DNA from: Streptomyces lydicus | Lineage (GTDB): Bacteria; Actinomycetota; Actinomycetes; Streptomycetales; Streptomycetaceae | NCBI RefSeq assembly: GCF_004125265.1 | Contig: NZ_RDTE01000003.1 | Location: 7,068,001-7,132,000 of the forward strand | Direction of reading: 5' to 3' | DNA: 64,000 bases | In this document: positions 16,344 through 28,067 of the stretch, one piece after another | Numbering within the stretch: position 1 is the stretch's first letter | Layout: every line of letters starts with the position of its first letter | Made by a program: the position numbers and the translations under genes | The notes under the pieces: generated by a model | Database searches by the model: none | What the model saw: only the letters and a program-made list of their open reading frames with translations | What the model was told of the DNA's origin: nothing

Positions 16344-18149
16344 CTAACCTCCGTACGCCCCGCTGGCCGTCAGCCGCAGCGCCGTGTCGATCAGCGGAAC
16401 ATGGCTGAACGCCTGCGGGAAGTTGCCGACCTGCCGCTTGGCCTTGGGGTCCCACTCCTCGGCGAGCAGCCCCAGGTCGTTGCGGAGCGAGAGCAGCTTC
16501 TCGAAGAGCTTGCGGGCCTCGTCGACCCGGCCGATCATCGCGAGGTCGTCGGCGAGCCAGAACGAGCACGCCAGGAAGGCGCCCTCCTCGCCCTCCAGGC
16601 CGTCCACGCCGAGATCGTCGGCACCGGACGTCGGGTAGCGCAGCACGAAGCCGTCCTCGGTGGACAGCTCCCGCTGGATCGCCTCGATCGTGCCGATGAC
16701 GCGCTTGTCGTCCGGCGGCAGGAACCCCATCTGCGGGATCAGCAGCAGCGAGGCGTCCAGCTCCTGCGAGCCGTAGGACTGGGTGAAGGTGTTGCGCTCC
16801 TTGTCGTAGCCGTTCTCGCAGACGTCCCGGTGGATCGTCTCGCGCAGGTCCTTCCAGCGCTCCAGCGGCCCGTCGACGTCCCCGGACTCGATCAGCTTGA
16901 CCGTGCGGTCGACCGCGACCCAGGTCATCACCTTGGAGTGCACGAAGTGCCGGCGCGGGCCGCGGACCTCCCAGATCCCCTCGTCCGGCTCGTCCCAGTG
17001 CTTCTCCACCCACTGGATCAGCTTGAGCTGGAGCAGCGAGGCGTAGTCGTTGCGCGCCAGCCCCGTCATGTGCGCCAGGTGCAGCGCCTCGGTGACCTCT
17101 CCGTAGACATCGAGCTGGAGCTGCCCTGCGGCGCCGTTGCCGACCCGCACCGGACGGGAATTCTCGTACCCGGGAAGCCAGTTGAGGTCGTTCTCGCCCA
17201 ACTCCCGCTCACCGGCGATGCCGTACATGATCTGCAGGTTCTCCGGATCGCCGGCCACCGCCCGCAGCAGCCACTCCCGCCAGGCCCGCGCCTCTTCGCG
17301 GTAGCCGGTGCGCAGCAGGGAGGACAGGGTGATCGCGGCGTCCCGCAGCCAGGTGAAGCGGTAGTCCCAGTTGCGCACGCCGCCGATGCACTCCGGCAGC
17401 GAGGTCGTCGGCGCCGCCACGATCCCGCCGGTCGGCGCGTACGTCAGCGCCTTGAGCGTGATCAGCGAGCGCACCACCGCATCGCGGTAGGGGCCGTGGT
17501 ACGTGCAGTGCTCGACCCACTCGCGCCAGAACTCCTCGGTCGCCTCCAGCGACGCCTCGGGCTCCGCCACGGCCGGCGGCGGCTTGTGGGACGGCTCCCA
17601 GCTGATCGTGAACGCGATCCGCTCACCCGGCGAGACGGTGAAGTCGGAGAACGTCGTCAGGTCCTTGCCGTAGGTCTCCGCCTCGGTGTCCAGCCACACC
17701 GAATCGGGGCCCGCCACCGCGACCGTACGGTCGTCGATCTTGTGCACCCAGGGCACGACCCAGCCGTAGGAGAACCGCATCCGCAGCTCCGAGCGCATCG
17801 GGACCCGGCCGCTGACACCCTCCACGATGCGGATCAGCTGCGGTGCGCCGTCACGCGGCGGCATGAAGTCGATCACGCGGACGGTGCCGCGCGGGGTGTC
17901 CCACTCCGACTCCAGGACGAGCGAATCGCCCCGGTATCGCCGGCGGTCGGCCGGTACGGGCCGCCCCCCGGAGCCGTTGACCGGCCCCATCCGCCAGAAT
18001 CCGTGCTCCTCCGTGCCCAGCAGCCCTGCGAAGACCGCCGGGGAGTCGAAGCGCGGCAGGCACAGCCAGTCGACCGTGCCGTCCCTGCACACTAGGGCGG
18101 CGGTCTGCATATCGCCGATAAGTGCGTAGTCCTCGATGCGCCCGGCCAC
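16344..18149 (-). CDS. Glycoside hydrolase family 15 protein (glucoamylase/trehalase-like)
   Basis: This 601-aa cytoplasmic enzyme begins VAGRIEDYALIGDMQTAAL, the standard N-terminus of actinobacterial GH15 proteins. It has an N-terminal beta-sandwich and an (alpha/alpha)6 barrel. The conserved NWDYRFTWLRDAA motif is near residue 260 and the catalytic-base region EEWDP with GNFPQAFSH near 565. Characterised relatives in mycobacteria are trehalases, others glucoamylases; the substrate here is not decided. GTG 18149 is preferred because GGGAG (minus strand, 18156-18160) is 6 nt upstream; ATG 18155 would overlap that site. No signal peptide is seen. Confidence 0.88.
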   Translation of the reverse strand: MAGRIEDYALIGDMQTAALVCRDGTVDWLCLPRFDSPAVFAGLLGTEEHGFWRMGPVNGSGGRPVPADRRRYRGDSLVLESEWDTPRGTVRVIDFMPPRDGAPQLIRIVEGVSGRVPMRSELRMRFSYGWVVPWVHKIDDRTVAVAGPDSVWLDTEAETYGKDLTTFSDFTVSPGERIAFTISWEPSHKPPPAVAEPEASLEATEEFWREWVEHCTYHGPYRDAVVRSLITLKALTYAPTGGIVAAPTTSLPECIGGVRNWDYRFTWLRDAAITLSSLLRTGYREEARAWREWLLRAVAGDPENLQIMYGIAGERELGENDLNWLPGYENSRPVRVGNGAAGQLQLDVYGEVTEALHLAHMTGLARNDYASLLQLKLIQWVEKHWDEPDEGIWEVRGPRRHFVHSKVMTWVAVDRTVKLIESGDVDGPLERWKDLRETIHRDVCENGYDKERNTFTQSYGSQELDASLLLIPQMGFLPPDDKRVIGTIEAIQRELSTEDGFVLRYPTSGADDLGVDGLEGEEGAFLACSFWLADDLAMIGRVDEARKLFEKLLSLRNDLGLLAEEWDPKAKRQVGNFPQAFSHVPLIDTALRLTASGAYGG

Positions 18150-18468
18150 GTGCATCTCCCGTCGAACTGGAGTCACGCCCCCCATGGGACGTATGAATCG
18201 GTCCGTCCTGCCCATGAAACGTCGCCGAGCAGCGGGACCGGAAATCGGGCTGGGGGCACCGTCCAGCGGTAGCTGGGGGAGGGTGCTGCCTTCCCGGGCG
18301 GCTCGTCGCGAGTGTCCGAGCAGGATACGACGCACGTGGGTGATCCGCGCGCCCCTCGCGAGGAGTGAAGCGGTCCAAACGGGTGGCCTCCGTCACGTGA
18401 CAGCGTCATCCGGAACCACCGCCGCCGGATTCCCCGTGCGGCCGGACACGACCATGCCGGGTCGCTGA

Positions 18469-18482
18469 TAGCCTGGTACCCC
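18469..18482 (+). promoter_or_regulatory. pyrG: Candidate pyrG promoter -10 and start region
   Basis: TAGCCT at 18469-18474 matches TANNNT and would place the transcript start near 18481-18483, giving a leader of about 130 nt before pyrG. The -35 is weak. A GTG at 18483 opens an ORF that runs into pyrG in another frame; I regard it as chance. The 460-bp gap 18150-18612 shows no other gene and no hairpin of the kind used for pyrG attenuation in firmicutes. Confidence 0.35.
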
Positions 18483-18612
18483 GTGGACCGGTGGGACGCA
18501 GATAGATGTCACGGCAGAAGTCACGGCACCCCCGAACCGCAGCGACGGCACCTGAACCCCAGGCCCCACGCCGCTTCGCACCTCTCCACCTCGCGACCAC
18601 GGGAGCTCCCTC

Positions 18613-20292
<1,680 letters not shown>

Positions 20293-20389
20293 CGGACACC
20301 GCGGCGGATACGGTTGCCGGGGTACGGCCTCTTCGAGGTCGTGCCCCGGTTTCTGCGTTTGGCATCGGCAACACACAGGAGGACGCGCC

Positions 20390-21016
20390 ATGGCGATCAA
20401 GGACACCCCCGAGGAGTGGACGGTCACCGCGACCACGACGCCGTTCACCGGGAACAAGACCAGCGTGCGCACCGACACGGTCGTCATGCCGGACGGCTCC
20501 ACCGTCACCCGCGACTACCAGGTCCACCCAGGCTCCGTGGCCGTCCTCGCCCTCGACGACGAGGGCCGGGTGCTGGTGTTGCGCCAGTACCGCCACCCCG
20601 TGCGCCAGAAGCTGTGGGAGATCCCCGCCGGGCTGCTCGACATCCCCGGTGAGAACCCGCTGCACGCCGCGCAGCGCGAGCTGTACGAGGAGGCACACGT
20701 CAAGGCCGCGGACTGGCGGGTGCTGACCGATGTCTACACCACGCCCGGCGGCTGCGACGAGGCCGTACGGATCTTCCTCGCCCGTGGCCTGTCCGAGGCC
20801 GAGGGGGAGCGCTTCGAGGTCTCCGAGGAGGAGGCCGACATGGAGCTGGCGCGGGTGCCGCAGGACGAGCTGGTCCGCCGGGTATTCGCCGGTGATCTGC
20901 ACAACAACTGTCTCGTCGTGGGGGTGCTGGCGCTGACCGCGGCCCAGGGCGGCGAGGGCCTGGACGCGCTGCGGCCGGCCGGTGCCCCGTGGCCGGCCCG
21001 CCCCTTCGAGGCCTGA
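20390..21016 (+). CDS. Nudix hydrolase (ADP-ribose pyrophosphatase type)
   Basis: This 208-aa protein has the Nudix box in the form GLLDIPGENPLHAAQRELYEEAH (positions ~82-104; written here in parts GLLDIPGE and AAQRELYEEAHV). REL-EE residues that bind the metal are intact. The spacing between the first Gly and Glu is one residue longer than the classical box, and the late Gly is His. The downstream TTPGGCDEAVRIFLARGL matches the ADP-ribose pyrophosphatase subgroup. The Rv1700 homologue, in the same place after pyrG, is such an enzyme. AGGAGG precedes ATG 20390 by about 8 nt. Confidence 0.88.
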   Translation: MAIKDTPEEWTVTATTTPFTGNKTSVRTDTVVMPDGSTVTRDYQVHPGSVAVLALDDEGRVLVLRQYRHPVRQKLWEIPAGLLDIPGENPLHAAQRELYEEAHVKAADWRVLTDVYTTPGGCDEAVRIFLARGLSEAEGERFEVSEEEADMELARVPQDELVRRVFAGDLHNNCLVVGVLALTAAQGGEGLDALRPAGAPWPARPFEA

Positions 21017-21100
21017 GCCGCCGGACCCGCCGCCCCGTCCGCCACGAGCCGGTCGGATGATCCACCGATCCGATCGGGTGACGCAACCGCCCTGCTCTGC

Positions 21101-21190
21101 AGGGGAGGTGACGGCCCGTGAACTACGCTCGGCAGCGTTCCGTCCCGGCGGCGGACACGTACGTGCAGGTGGACGGGAGCGTGACCGGTG
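21101..21190 (+). promoter_or_regulatory. Two alternative ribosome sites ahead of the TPR gene
   Basis: A near-ideal site AGGGGAGGTG (21101-21110) stands 7-9 nt before GTG 21118, which opens a 77-codon ORF in another frame ending at 21351. The chosen gene start GTG 21188 has its own GGGAG at 21175-21179. Thus the best ribosome site does not serve the long frame. It may drive a short overlapping leader, or mark a frameshift in the N-terminal part of the gene. Confidence 0.4.
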
Positions 21191-23320
21191 ACGGATCAGG
21201 CGGTGGGCGGGGGGCACCTCCCGCCGAAGACGGCGGACGGGCCTGCCATGGCGGCACCCGGACGGCGGGCACCGGGGGCCCGCAGAGACGGCGCCGCCGC
21301 CCGCCCCGCCGCTGCTTCCGTCACCGGCGGTTTCGCCGGACGCCGCCGTGAGCTCAAGGCGCTGCACGCCGATATCGCCCGGGCCGGCCTGGACACCCTC
21401 TCCGGCCGCAAGGGCACCCGCAGCCGGGTGCTGCTGATCGCCGGCCGTCCCGGCTCCGGACGTACGGCCCTGGCCGAGGAGCTGCTGCACGAGCTGGCGG
21501 ACGGCCATCCCGACGGAGTGCTGCGGGCCACGCTCACCGGGCCGGGCGGCGAACCGGCCGACACCGGCCGCACCGCGCGGGAGCTGCTGGCCGCGCTCGG
21601 CCGGGGCGCCGTGCCGGGGGCCGCCGAGGACGAGCTGACCGAGCAGCTGCGCGAGGCCCTCGCCGGGCGTCGCGCGCTGCTCTTCCTGGATGACGCACCC
21701 GGCGCCGAGCAGGTCGAACCGCTGCTCCCGGATGCCCCCGACTGCCTGGTCGTGGTGGTCTCGCAGGGTCCGCTGACCGGCATCTCGGACGTCCGGCCGT
21801 GCGCCCTGGGCGGCCTGGACAGCGCGGCCGGTGTCGCCATGCTCAGCCGGTACGCCGGGCCGACCCGGATCACCGTCGACCCGCGCACCGCCGACAGCGT
21901 CGCCGAGGAGTGCGGCGGCCAGCCCGCCGCGCTGGTGCTGGCGGGTGCCTGGCTCGCCGCCCGCCCCATGTCCTCGGTCGCCGATCTGTACCAGGCGCTG
22001 CACGCCGTCGCGCTGCCCGAGGACCTGCCCACCGGTGCCCGCCCGCTGTACCGCGCCTTCCGGCTCGTCCACGATGCCCTGCCGCCGCCCGCCGCCCGCA
22101 TACTGCGGCTGATCACCCTGGCCCCGGCCGGTCTCGTGGACGCGCATATCGCCTCCGCCCTGGCCGGCTGCTCGGTGGCGGCGGCGGCCACGACGCTGGA
22201 CGACTTCACCACGCTGGGCCTGCTGCGGCCGGCCGGCGCCATCGGCGACGGGGCCGCAGCCGGCGAGGGTGCACCTGATCCGGCCCTGCGTCCGCAGTAC
22301 CGCCTGCCCGGCTGCCTCGCCCCGCTGGCGCGCGATCTGCTGGGGGAACACGAGCGCCCGGCCGACATCCAGCTGGCCCGCGCCCGGATGCTGGAGCGGA
22401 CCGTACGGCTGCTTCAGTCCTGCCGGGCGATGGCCGAGCCGGCCGATTCCCCCGCCCGGCACAAGGTCGCCGGGCTGCCGCGCTCGCTGCGTTTCTCCTC
22501 GAAGGCCGCGGCCGCGCACTGGCTGCACACCCGCCGCGGGGCGCTGCTCGACGCCGCCGCCATCGCCGTCGCGGACGGCGAACTCGACACTCTGGACCGC
22601 CGGTTGATGGCCGCGCTGACCCGCACATTGCTCGCCCACCAGGGCCCCGAGGCCGCCGCGCCGGACCTCTATGCGCTGCACACCCTCGTGCTCCGGGTCG
22701 CCGAGCGGCGCGGGCTGCCGCGGGAGAAGGCCGCCGCCCTGCTGAACCTCGCGGACCTGGACGGGCAGGCGGGCCGCACCGACCAGGCGCTCACCCGCTA
22801 CCGGGGTGCGCTGGAGGCGGCCCGCTCGGTGCCGGACCCGGTGGCGACCGGCCGGGCGCTGGAGTCGCTGGGCGGTACGTACACCACGCTGGGTGACTGG
22901 CAGCGGGCCGCCGACTGGTACGGCCGGGCGCTGGAGCTACGGCTGGCCCGCGGCGAGAGCGGGGACGCGGCGCGGCTGCAGGGCCGGATCGGCGGGGCGC
23001 ACACCTACGCGGGCCGGTGGGGTGAAGCGCTCAAGGCCTGGCGGGCGGCGGTCGGCACGTACCGCAGGACCGGCGATGTGGCCGGTCAGGCGCGGGCGAC
23101 GGGCGAGCTGGCCCGGGTGCAGGAGTACGCGGGGCGGCCCGAGGAGGCGCTGCGGACCTGCCTCGAAGCCCTCGGCATCGCCAGGAAAGCGGGCGACGGA
23201 CGACTGGAGGCGGCACTGCAACTACGGATTGCGGACACCCTCGAACGCCTCGGGGACCCGGCAGCGGCACGGCTCCATCGGGCCGTGGGGGAGCGTCTCC
23301 TCGAAGATCACTCCCAGTAG
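21188..23320 (+). CDS. STAND/NB-ARC-like NTPase domain protein with TPR repeats
   Basis: The 710-aa protein starts with ~45 disordered residues. A P-loop-like NTPase domain follows: Walker A reads GRPGSGRTALAEEL (~86-99) with Arg in place of the usual Lys, and Walker B reads RALLFLDDAPG. A helical winged-helix-like middle (~270-450) and at least four tetratricopeptide repeats (~520-700, e.g. GTYTTLGDWQRAADWYGRAL, AHTYAGRWGEALKAWRAAV) complete it. The layout resembles STAND signalling ATPases of the AfsR/SARP-related kind without the DNA-binding module. Partner and output are unknown. The Walker A substitution suggests weak or no hydrolysis. It stands between the Nudix gene and ald, followed by a promoter region. 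Confidence 0.75.
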   Translation: MTDQAVGGGHLPPKTADGPAMAAPGRRAPGARRDGAAARPAAASVTGGFAGRRRELKALHADIARAGLDTLSGRKGTRSRVLLIAGRPGSGRTALAEELLHELADGHPDGVLRATLTGPGGEPADTGRTARELLAALGRGAVPGAAEDELTEQLREALAGRRALLFLDDAPGAEQVEPLLPDAPDCLVVVVSQGPLTGISDVRPCALGGLDSAAGVAMLSRYAGPTRITVDPRTADSVAEECGGQPAALVLAGAWLAARPMSSVADLYQALHAVALPEDLPTGARPLYRAFRLVHDALPPPAARILRLITLAPAGLVDAHIASALAGCSVAAAATTLDDFTTLGLLRPAGAIGDGAAAGEGAPDPALRPQYRLPGCLAPLARDLLGEHERPADIQLARARMLERTVRLLQSCRAMAEPADSPARHKVAGLPRSLRFSSKAAAAHWLHTRRGALLDAAAIAVADGELDTLDRRLMAALTRTLLAHQGPEAAAPDLYALHTLVLRVAERRGLPREKAAALLNLADLDGQAGRTDQALTRYRGALEAARSVPDPVATGRALESLGGTYTTLGDWQRAADWYGRALELRLARGESGDAARLQGRIGGAHTYAGRWGEALKAWRAAVGTYRRTGDVAGQARATGELARVQEYAGRPEEALRTCLEALGIARKAGDGRLEAALQLRIADTLERLGDPAAARLHRAVGERLLEDHSQ

Positions 23321-23368
23321 CCTGCGAAATCGGTGGTGCTTCTCGCAAGAATTAATGCTTTGCAAGGC

Positions 23369-23442
23369 TAGACAACGAGAGCTCCTTCAATAGACTGGCC
23401 GAGCCGCGTTCGGCGCGGTCAGTTCCGTCATGCAACGCATGA
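23369..23442 (+). promoter_or_regulatory. ald: Alanine dehydrogenase promoter and inverted repeat
   Basis: TAGACA (23369-23374) and TAGACT (23391-23396) are spaced by 16 nt, a good vegetative-type promoter about 75 nt before ald. Downstream, TCATGC-AAC-GCATGA (23428-23442) is a perfect 6-bp inverted repeat with a 3-nt centre, placed in the leader as expected for a repressor operator. The stretch is also less GC-rich than its surroundings. Confidence 0.55.
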
Positions 23443-23479
23443 GGGGATAATTCCTCCTGCACCCTCTCTTTCAAGGACC

Positions 23480-24604
23480 GTGATCGACGTGAAGGTCGGC
23501 ATCCCCCGCGAGGTCAAGAACAACGAGTTCCGCGTGGCTATCACGCCCGCCGGAGTGAACGAACTCGTCCGCCACGGCCACCAGGTCTTCATCGAGAAGG
23601 ACGCCGGCGTCGGCTCCTCCATCACGAATGAGGAGTACGTCTCCGCCGGTGCGTCCATCCTGGACACCGCCGACGAGATCTGGGGCACCGCTGACCTGCT
23701 GCTGAAGGTCAAGGAGCCGATCGCGGAGGAGTACCACCGCCTCCGCAAGGACCAGACGCTCTTCACCTACCTGCACCTGGCCGCCTCCCGGGAGTGCACC
23801 GACGCGCTGCTGGAGTCCGGCACCACCGCGATCGCCTACGAGACCGTCGAGACGGCCGGCCGCCAGCTGCCGCTGCTCGCCCCGATGTCCGAGGTCGCGG
23901 GCCGGATCGCCCCGCAGGTCGGCGCCTACCACCTGATGCGCCAGGCCGGCGGCCGCGGCGTGCTGCCCGGTGGTGTCCCCGGTGTCCACGCGGGCAAGGC
24001 CGTCATCATCGGCGGTGGCGTCTCCGGCTGGAACGCGCTGCAGATCGCCGTGGGCCTCGGCTTCCACGTCACCCTGCTCGACAAGGACATCAACAAGCTC
24101 CGCGAGGCCGACAAGATCTTCGGCACCAAGGTGCAGACGATCGTCTCCAACGCCTACGAGCTGGAGAAGGCCGTCGTCGAGGCCGACCTCGTCGTCGGTG
24201 CCGTCCTGATCCCCGGCGCCAAGGCGCCGAAGCTGGTCACCAACGAGCTCGTCGCCAAGATGAAGCCCGGAAGTGTTCTTGTCGACATCGCGATCGACCA
24301 GGGCGGCTGCTTCGAGGACTCGCGTCCCACCACGCACGCCGAGCCGACCTTCGCGGTCCACAACTCGGTCTTCTACTGCGTCGCCAACATGCCCGGCGCG
24401 GTGCCGAACACCTCCACCCACGCGCTCACCAACGCCACGCTGCCCTACATCGTGGAGCTGGCGAACCGCGGCTGGGTCGAGGCGCTGCGCCGTGACCCGG
24501 CGCTGGCCAAGGGCCTGAACACGCACGACGGCAAGGTGGTCTACGGCCCCGTCGCCGAGGCGCACGGCCTGGAGCACGTCGAACTGCGCACGCTCCTCGG
24601 CTGA
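23480..24604 (+). CDS. ald: Alanine dehydrogenase
   Basis: This 374-aa enzyme interconverts L-alanine and pyruvate plus ammonia with NAD. The N-terminus KVGIPREVKNNEFRVAITPAG is diagnostic, with substrate-binding Arg and Lys (LLLKVKEP). The Rossmann motif IGGGVSGWNALQIA lies near residue 178, and VDIAIDQGGCFEDSRPTTH is conserved in the family. AAGGA (23473-23477) is only 2 nt before GTG 23480 but 11 nt before GTG 23489, so the true start could be three codons later. A promoter and operator-like repeat precede it and a perfect palindrome terminator follows. Confidence 0.95.
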   Translation: MIDVKVGIPREVKNNEFRVAITPAGVNELVRHGHQVFIEKDAGVGSSITNEEYVSAGASILDTADEIWGTADLLLKVKEPIAEEYHRLRKDQTLFTYLHLAASRECTDALLESGTTAIAYETVETAGRQLPLLAPMSEVAGRIAPQVGAYHLMRQAGGRGVLPGGVPGVHAGKAVIIGGGVSGWNALQIAVGLGFHVTLLDKDINKLREADKIFGTKVQTIVSNAYELEKAVVEADLVVGAVLIPGAKAPKLVTNELVAKMKPGSVLVDIAIDQGGCFEDSRPTTHAEPTFAVHNSVFYCVANMPGAVPNTSTHALTNATLPYIVELANRGWVEALRRDPALAKGLNTHDGKVVYGPVAEAHGLEHVELRTLLG

Positions 24605-24635
24605 GACGTCAACGAAGCGCGTCAACGCTGCATAT

Positions 24636-24667
24636 CCGGCCGGGCCCTGTCGACAGGGCCCGGCCGG
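24636..24667 (+). terminator. Perfect 32-bp palindrome, terminator after ald
   Basis: The 32 bases read the same on both strands and can fold into a 14-bp stem with a TCGA loop, 31 nt after the ald stop. Only TTG follows, so it is a U-poor streptomycete-type terminator working in either direction. Confidence 0.8.
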
Positions 24668-24840
24668 TTGCATGCGTGGGGCGCGGAACGCCGCGTTCCG
24701 GAACGCCGGTCCCCAACTCGCCGCGAACGTGACCCTTTAGCCGTTTCGCGCACCCCGGAAACTTCGGTCCGACGCCCCTTGCGCCCTTGACATCGAGGGT
24801 CCGGTTACCGACACATCGTGCCGGGTCCGGTGGATTGTGT

Positions 24841-24935
24841 TGCTGCGGACGCCCGACACGCCATAGAGTCGCCAACCGTCGGCATGGTGCCACGCTGACC
24901 TATCGATAAAGTTTCCTGGTCACATCCAAGGAGGT
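24841..24935 (+). promoter_or_regulatory. Candidate parA promoter and strong ribosome site
   Basis: TAGAGT at 24865-24870 with TTGCTG at 24841-24846 (18-nt spacer) resembles a vegetative promoter 75 nt before parA. AAGGAGGT at 24928-24935, a nearly perfect Shine-Dalgarno, is 10 nt before GTG 24946. The remainder of the gap 24605-24945 holds only the ald terminator and a GGAACG inverted repeat. Confidence 0.5.
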
Positions 24936-24945
24936 AAGACGACTT

Positions 24946-26109
24946 GTGAATGAGTCGACATTTACTCCCGGAGGTGGTCAACCAGGAGCGGTTGCAGGGG
25001 ACCAGGGTCCCTCGGGGCGCGAGGCTGTCGGCTCCGTTGCGGTCCACACCTTCGCAGCCCATCAGAGCATTTCCACGACAGCCCACCAGAGCATGGACGG
25101 CCATCACGTGAACGCCATGGCCGGCGACCGGGGCAGTGGAGAACCCGCCCGTCTCGCCGACTACGACGACCTGCCCGAGGGGCACTTCTACGATCCGGAC
25201 GCGGAGTACGAGCCCGACCCCGAATATGCCGCGACGCTCGCGCCGGACGCCGCGCGCCAGCGCCGGGAGCGCGTCGGCCCGACCGGACGTCCGCTTCCCT
25301 ATTTCCCCATCCCGGGACCGCTGTCCGACCACGGCCCCGCCAAAATCATCGCCATGTGCAACCAGAAGGGCGGGGTCGGCAAGACCACCTCGACCATCAA
25401 CCTGGGTGCCGCGCTCGCCGAATACGGACGACGGGTGCTGCTCGTCGACTTCGACCCGCAGGGCGCCCTGTCGGTCGGGCTCGGCGTCAACCCGATGGAG
25501 CTCGATCTGACGGTCTACAACCTGCTCATGGAGCGGGGCATGGCGGCCGACGAAGTGCTCCTGAAGACCGCGGTCCCCAACATGGACCTGCTGCCCAGCA
25601 ATATCGATTTGTCAGCGGCAGAGGTGCAGTTGGTCAGCGAGGTCGCGCGCGAGTCGACCCTGCAGCGCGCCCTGAAGCCGCTGCTGGCCGACTACGACTA
25701 CATCGTCATCGACTGCCAGCCCTCCCTCGGTCTGCTCACCGTCAACGCCCTGACGGCGGCTCACAAGGTCATCGTGCCGCTGGAGTGCGAGTTCTTCGCG
25801 CTGCGCGGTGTCGCGCTGCTCACCGAGACGATCGAGAAGGTCCAGGAACGGCTCAACCCCGAACTGGAGCTGGACGGCATCCTGGCGACGATGTACGACT
25901 CCCGCACGGTGCACAGCCGTGAGGTGCTGGCGCGCGTCGTCGAGGCCTTCGACGACCACGTCTACCACACCGTCATCGGCCGTACGGTCCGCTTCCCGGA
26001 GACCACCGTCGCGGGCGAGCCGATCACCACGTACGCCTCCAACTCCGTCGGCGCCGCCGCCTATCGCCAGCTCGCCAGGGAGGTGCTCGCCCGGTGTCAC
26101 GCCGAGTGA
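24946..26109 (+). CDS. ParA-family ATPase of the scpAB locus
   Basis: The 387-aa protein has a ~130-residue N-terminal extension rich in Asp, Glu and Pro, then a ParA/Soj ATPase. The deviant Walker A is CNQKGGVGKTTSTIN (~138-152), Walker A' VLLVDFDPQGALS, and Walker B YIVIDCQPSLGLLT. It ends in AAYRQLAREVLARCHAE. The gene is not with parB and the origin, but next to a small DNA-binding-like protein (overlap of 16 nt) and scpA/scpB, matching Rv1708-Rv1710 in M. tuberculosis. It is the second chromosomal ParA type, of unclear role; chromosome or cargo positioning with ScpAB-SMC is inferred. Confidence 0.88.
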   Translation: MNESTFTPGGGQPGAVAGDQGPSGREAVGSVAVHTFAAHQSISTTAHQSMDGHHVNAMAGDRGSGEPARLADYDDLPEGHFYDPDAEYEPDPEYAATLAPDAARQRRERVGPTGRPLPYFPIPGPLSDHGPAKIIAMCNQKGGVGKTTSTINLGAALAEYGRRVLLVDFDPQGALSVGLGVNPMELDLTVYNLLMERGMAADEVLLKTAVPNMDLLPSNIDLSAAEVQLVSEVARESTLQRALKPLLADYDYIVIDCQPSLGLLTVNALTAAHKVIVPLECEFFALRGVALLTETIEKVQERLNPELELDGILATMYDSRTVHSREVLARVVEAFDDHVYHTVIGRTVRFPETTVAGEPITTYASNSVGAAAYRQLAREVLARCHAE

Positions 26110-26759
26110 GTCTGCCGGGAGCCGACGAACTGTTCCGCACCACCGGGGGAGGGGGGCTCCAGCCCTCCAGCCCCCGCCGCTCCGCGAACGGCTCCACGGC
26201 GGGCGGCGAGGCGCCCCGGGTACCCGCACCGGCAGGTGAGCCCGCTACGGCGGAGGAGGGGCCGGAGACGGCCACCGCGGTACGGCAGCGACAATCCGGG
26301 GGCAGCGGCTGGGACGCCCCGGCGGCGACGGCAGGCGACGGCGGACCGGCCACACCGCCCCGGGTACCCGCGGTCGGCCCCCCGGCCGAGCACGGTGGCC
26401 GGGAGAACGACGGCGACGCCGCCAAGGGCCACCGGGCGCAGTCGGGCCAGGGCGGCCAGGCGGCTCCCGACGCGGCCGCGGCGACAGCACAGGCCGGTGG
26501 CCAGGGGCGCCGGCGCGGCGGCTCCCGCGGCGCCAACCGCCGTCCCAGCGGCCGGGAGCGGCACGACGAGAAGATCACCGTCTATGTCTCCGCCGAGGAG
26601 CTCATGGACCTCGAACACGCCCGGCTGGTGCTGCGCGGTGAGCACGGTCTCGCCGTCGACCGCGGCCGGATCGTCCGCGAGGCGGTCGCCGTCGTCCTCG
26701 CCGACCTGGAGTCGCGCGGCGACGCCAGCATTCTGGTGCGGCGGCTGCGGGGGCGCTGA
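26094..26759 (+). CDS. Probable ribbon-helix-helix-type DNA-binding partner of ParA
   Basis: This 221-aa protein overlaps the parA end by 16 nt. Residues 1-150 are low complexity (Gly, Pro, Ala, Gln) and probably disordered. Residues ~155-215 contain HDEKITVYVSAEELMDLEHARL and RGRIVREAVAVVLADLESRG: a beta-strand with alternating residues followed by two helices, the pattern of CopG/Arc-type ribbon-helix-helix proteins. I infer it plays the centromere-binding role next to the ParA. No assigned function is known to me, and the fold call rests on pattern only. Confidence 0.6.
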   Translation: MSRRVSLPGADELFRTTGGGGLQPSSPRRSANGSTAGGEAPRVPAPAGEPATAEEGPETATAVRQRQSGGSGWDAPAATAGDGGPATPPRVPAVGPPAEHGGRENDGDAAKGHRAQSGQGGQAAPDAAAATAQAGGQGRRRGGSRGANRRPSGRERHDEKITVYVSAEELMDLEHARLVLRGEHGLAVDRGRIVREAVAVVLADLESRGDASILVRRLRGR

Positions 26760-27059
26760 CGCCCGGCCCCGGCGCATGCGTGGGGCGCGGCCGGTCCGGC
26801 ACCGAAGGCTGGCTGCGGGGTGGCCGCTCGCCGTGGTGGCGGCGCTTTCCTGTGGAGGATGCCGTGAGGGCGTGGGGGCGTGCGGGCGTGGTGCTCTGAT
26901 GCCGAAGCGGTGCTGAAACGTCACGCCGCGCGGGACCGGCCGCGTGGGGGTCGGCGCTCGGGCGGTGCCGCGGGATAGCCTGCCTCCTCGGCGGGTTGTC
27001 CCGCCCGTGACCAGCCCGTCGCCCCCGGCACGGGACCACAGCACCATGGACCGACCGCG

Positions 27060-28063
<1,004 letters not shown>

Positions 28064-28067
<4 letters not shown>

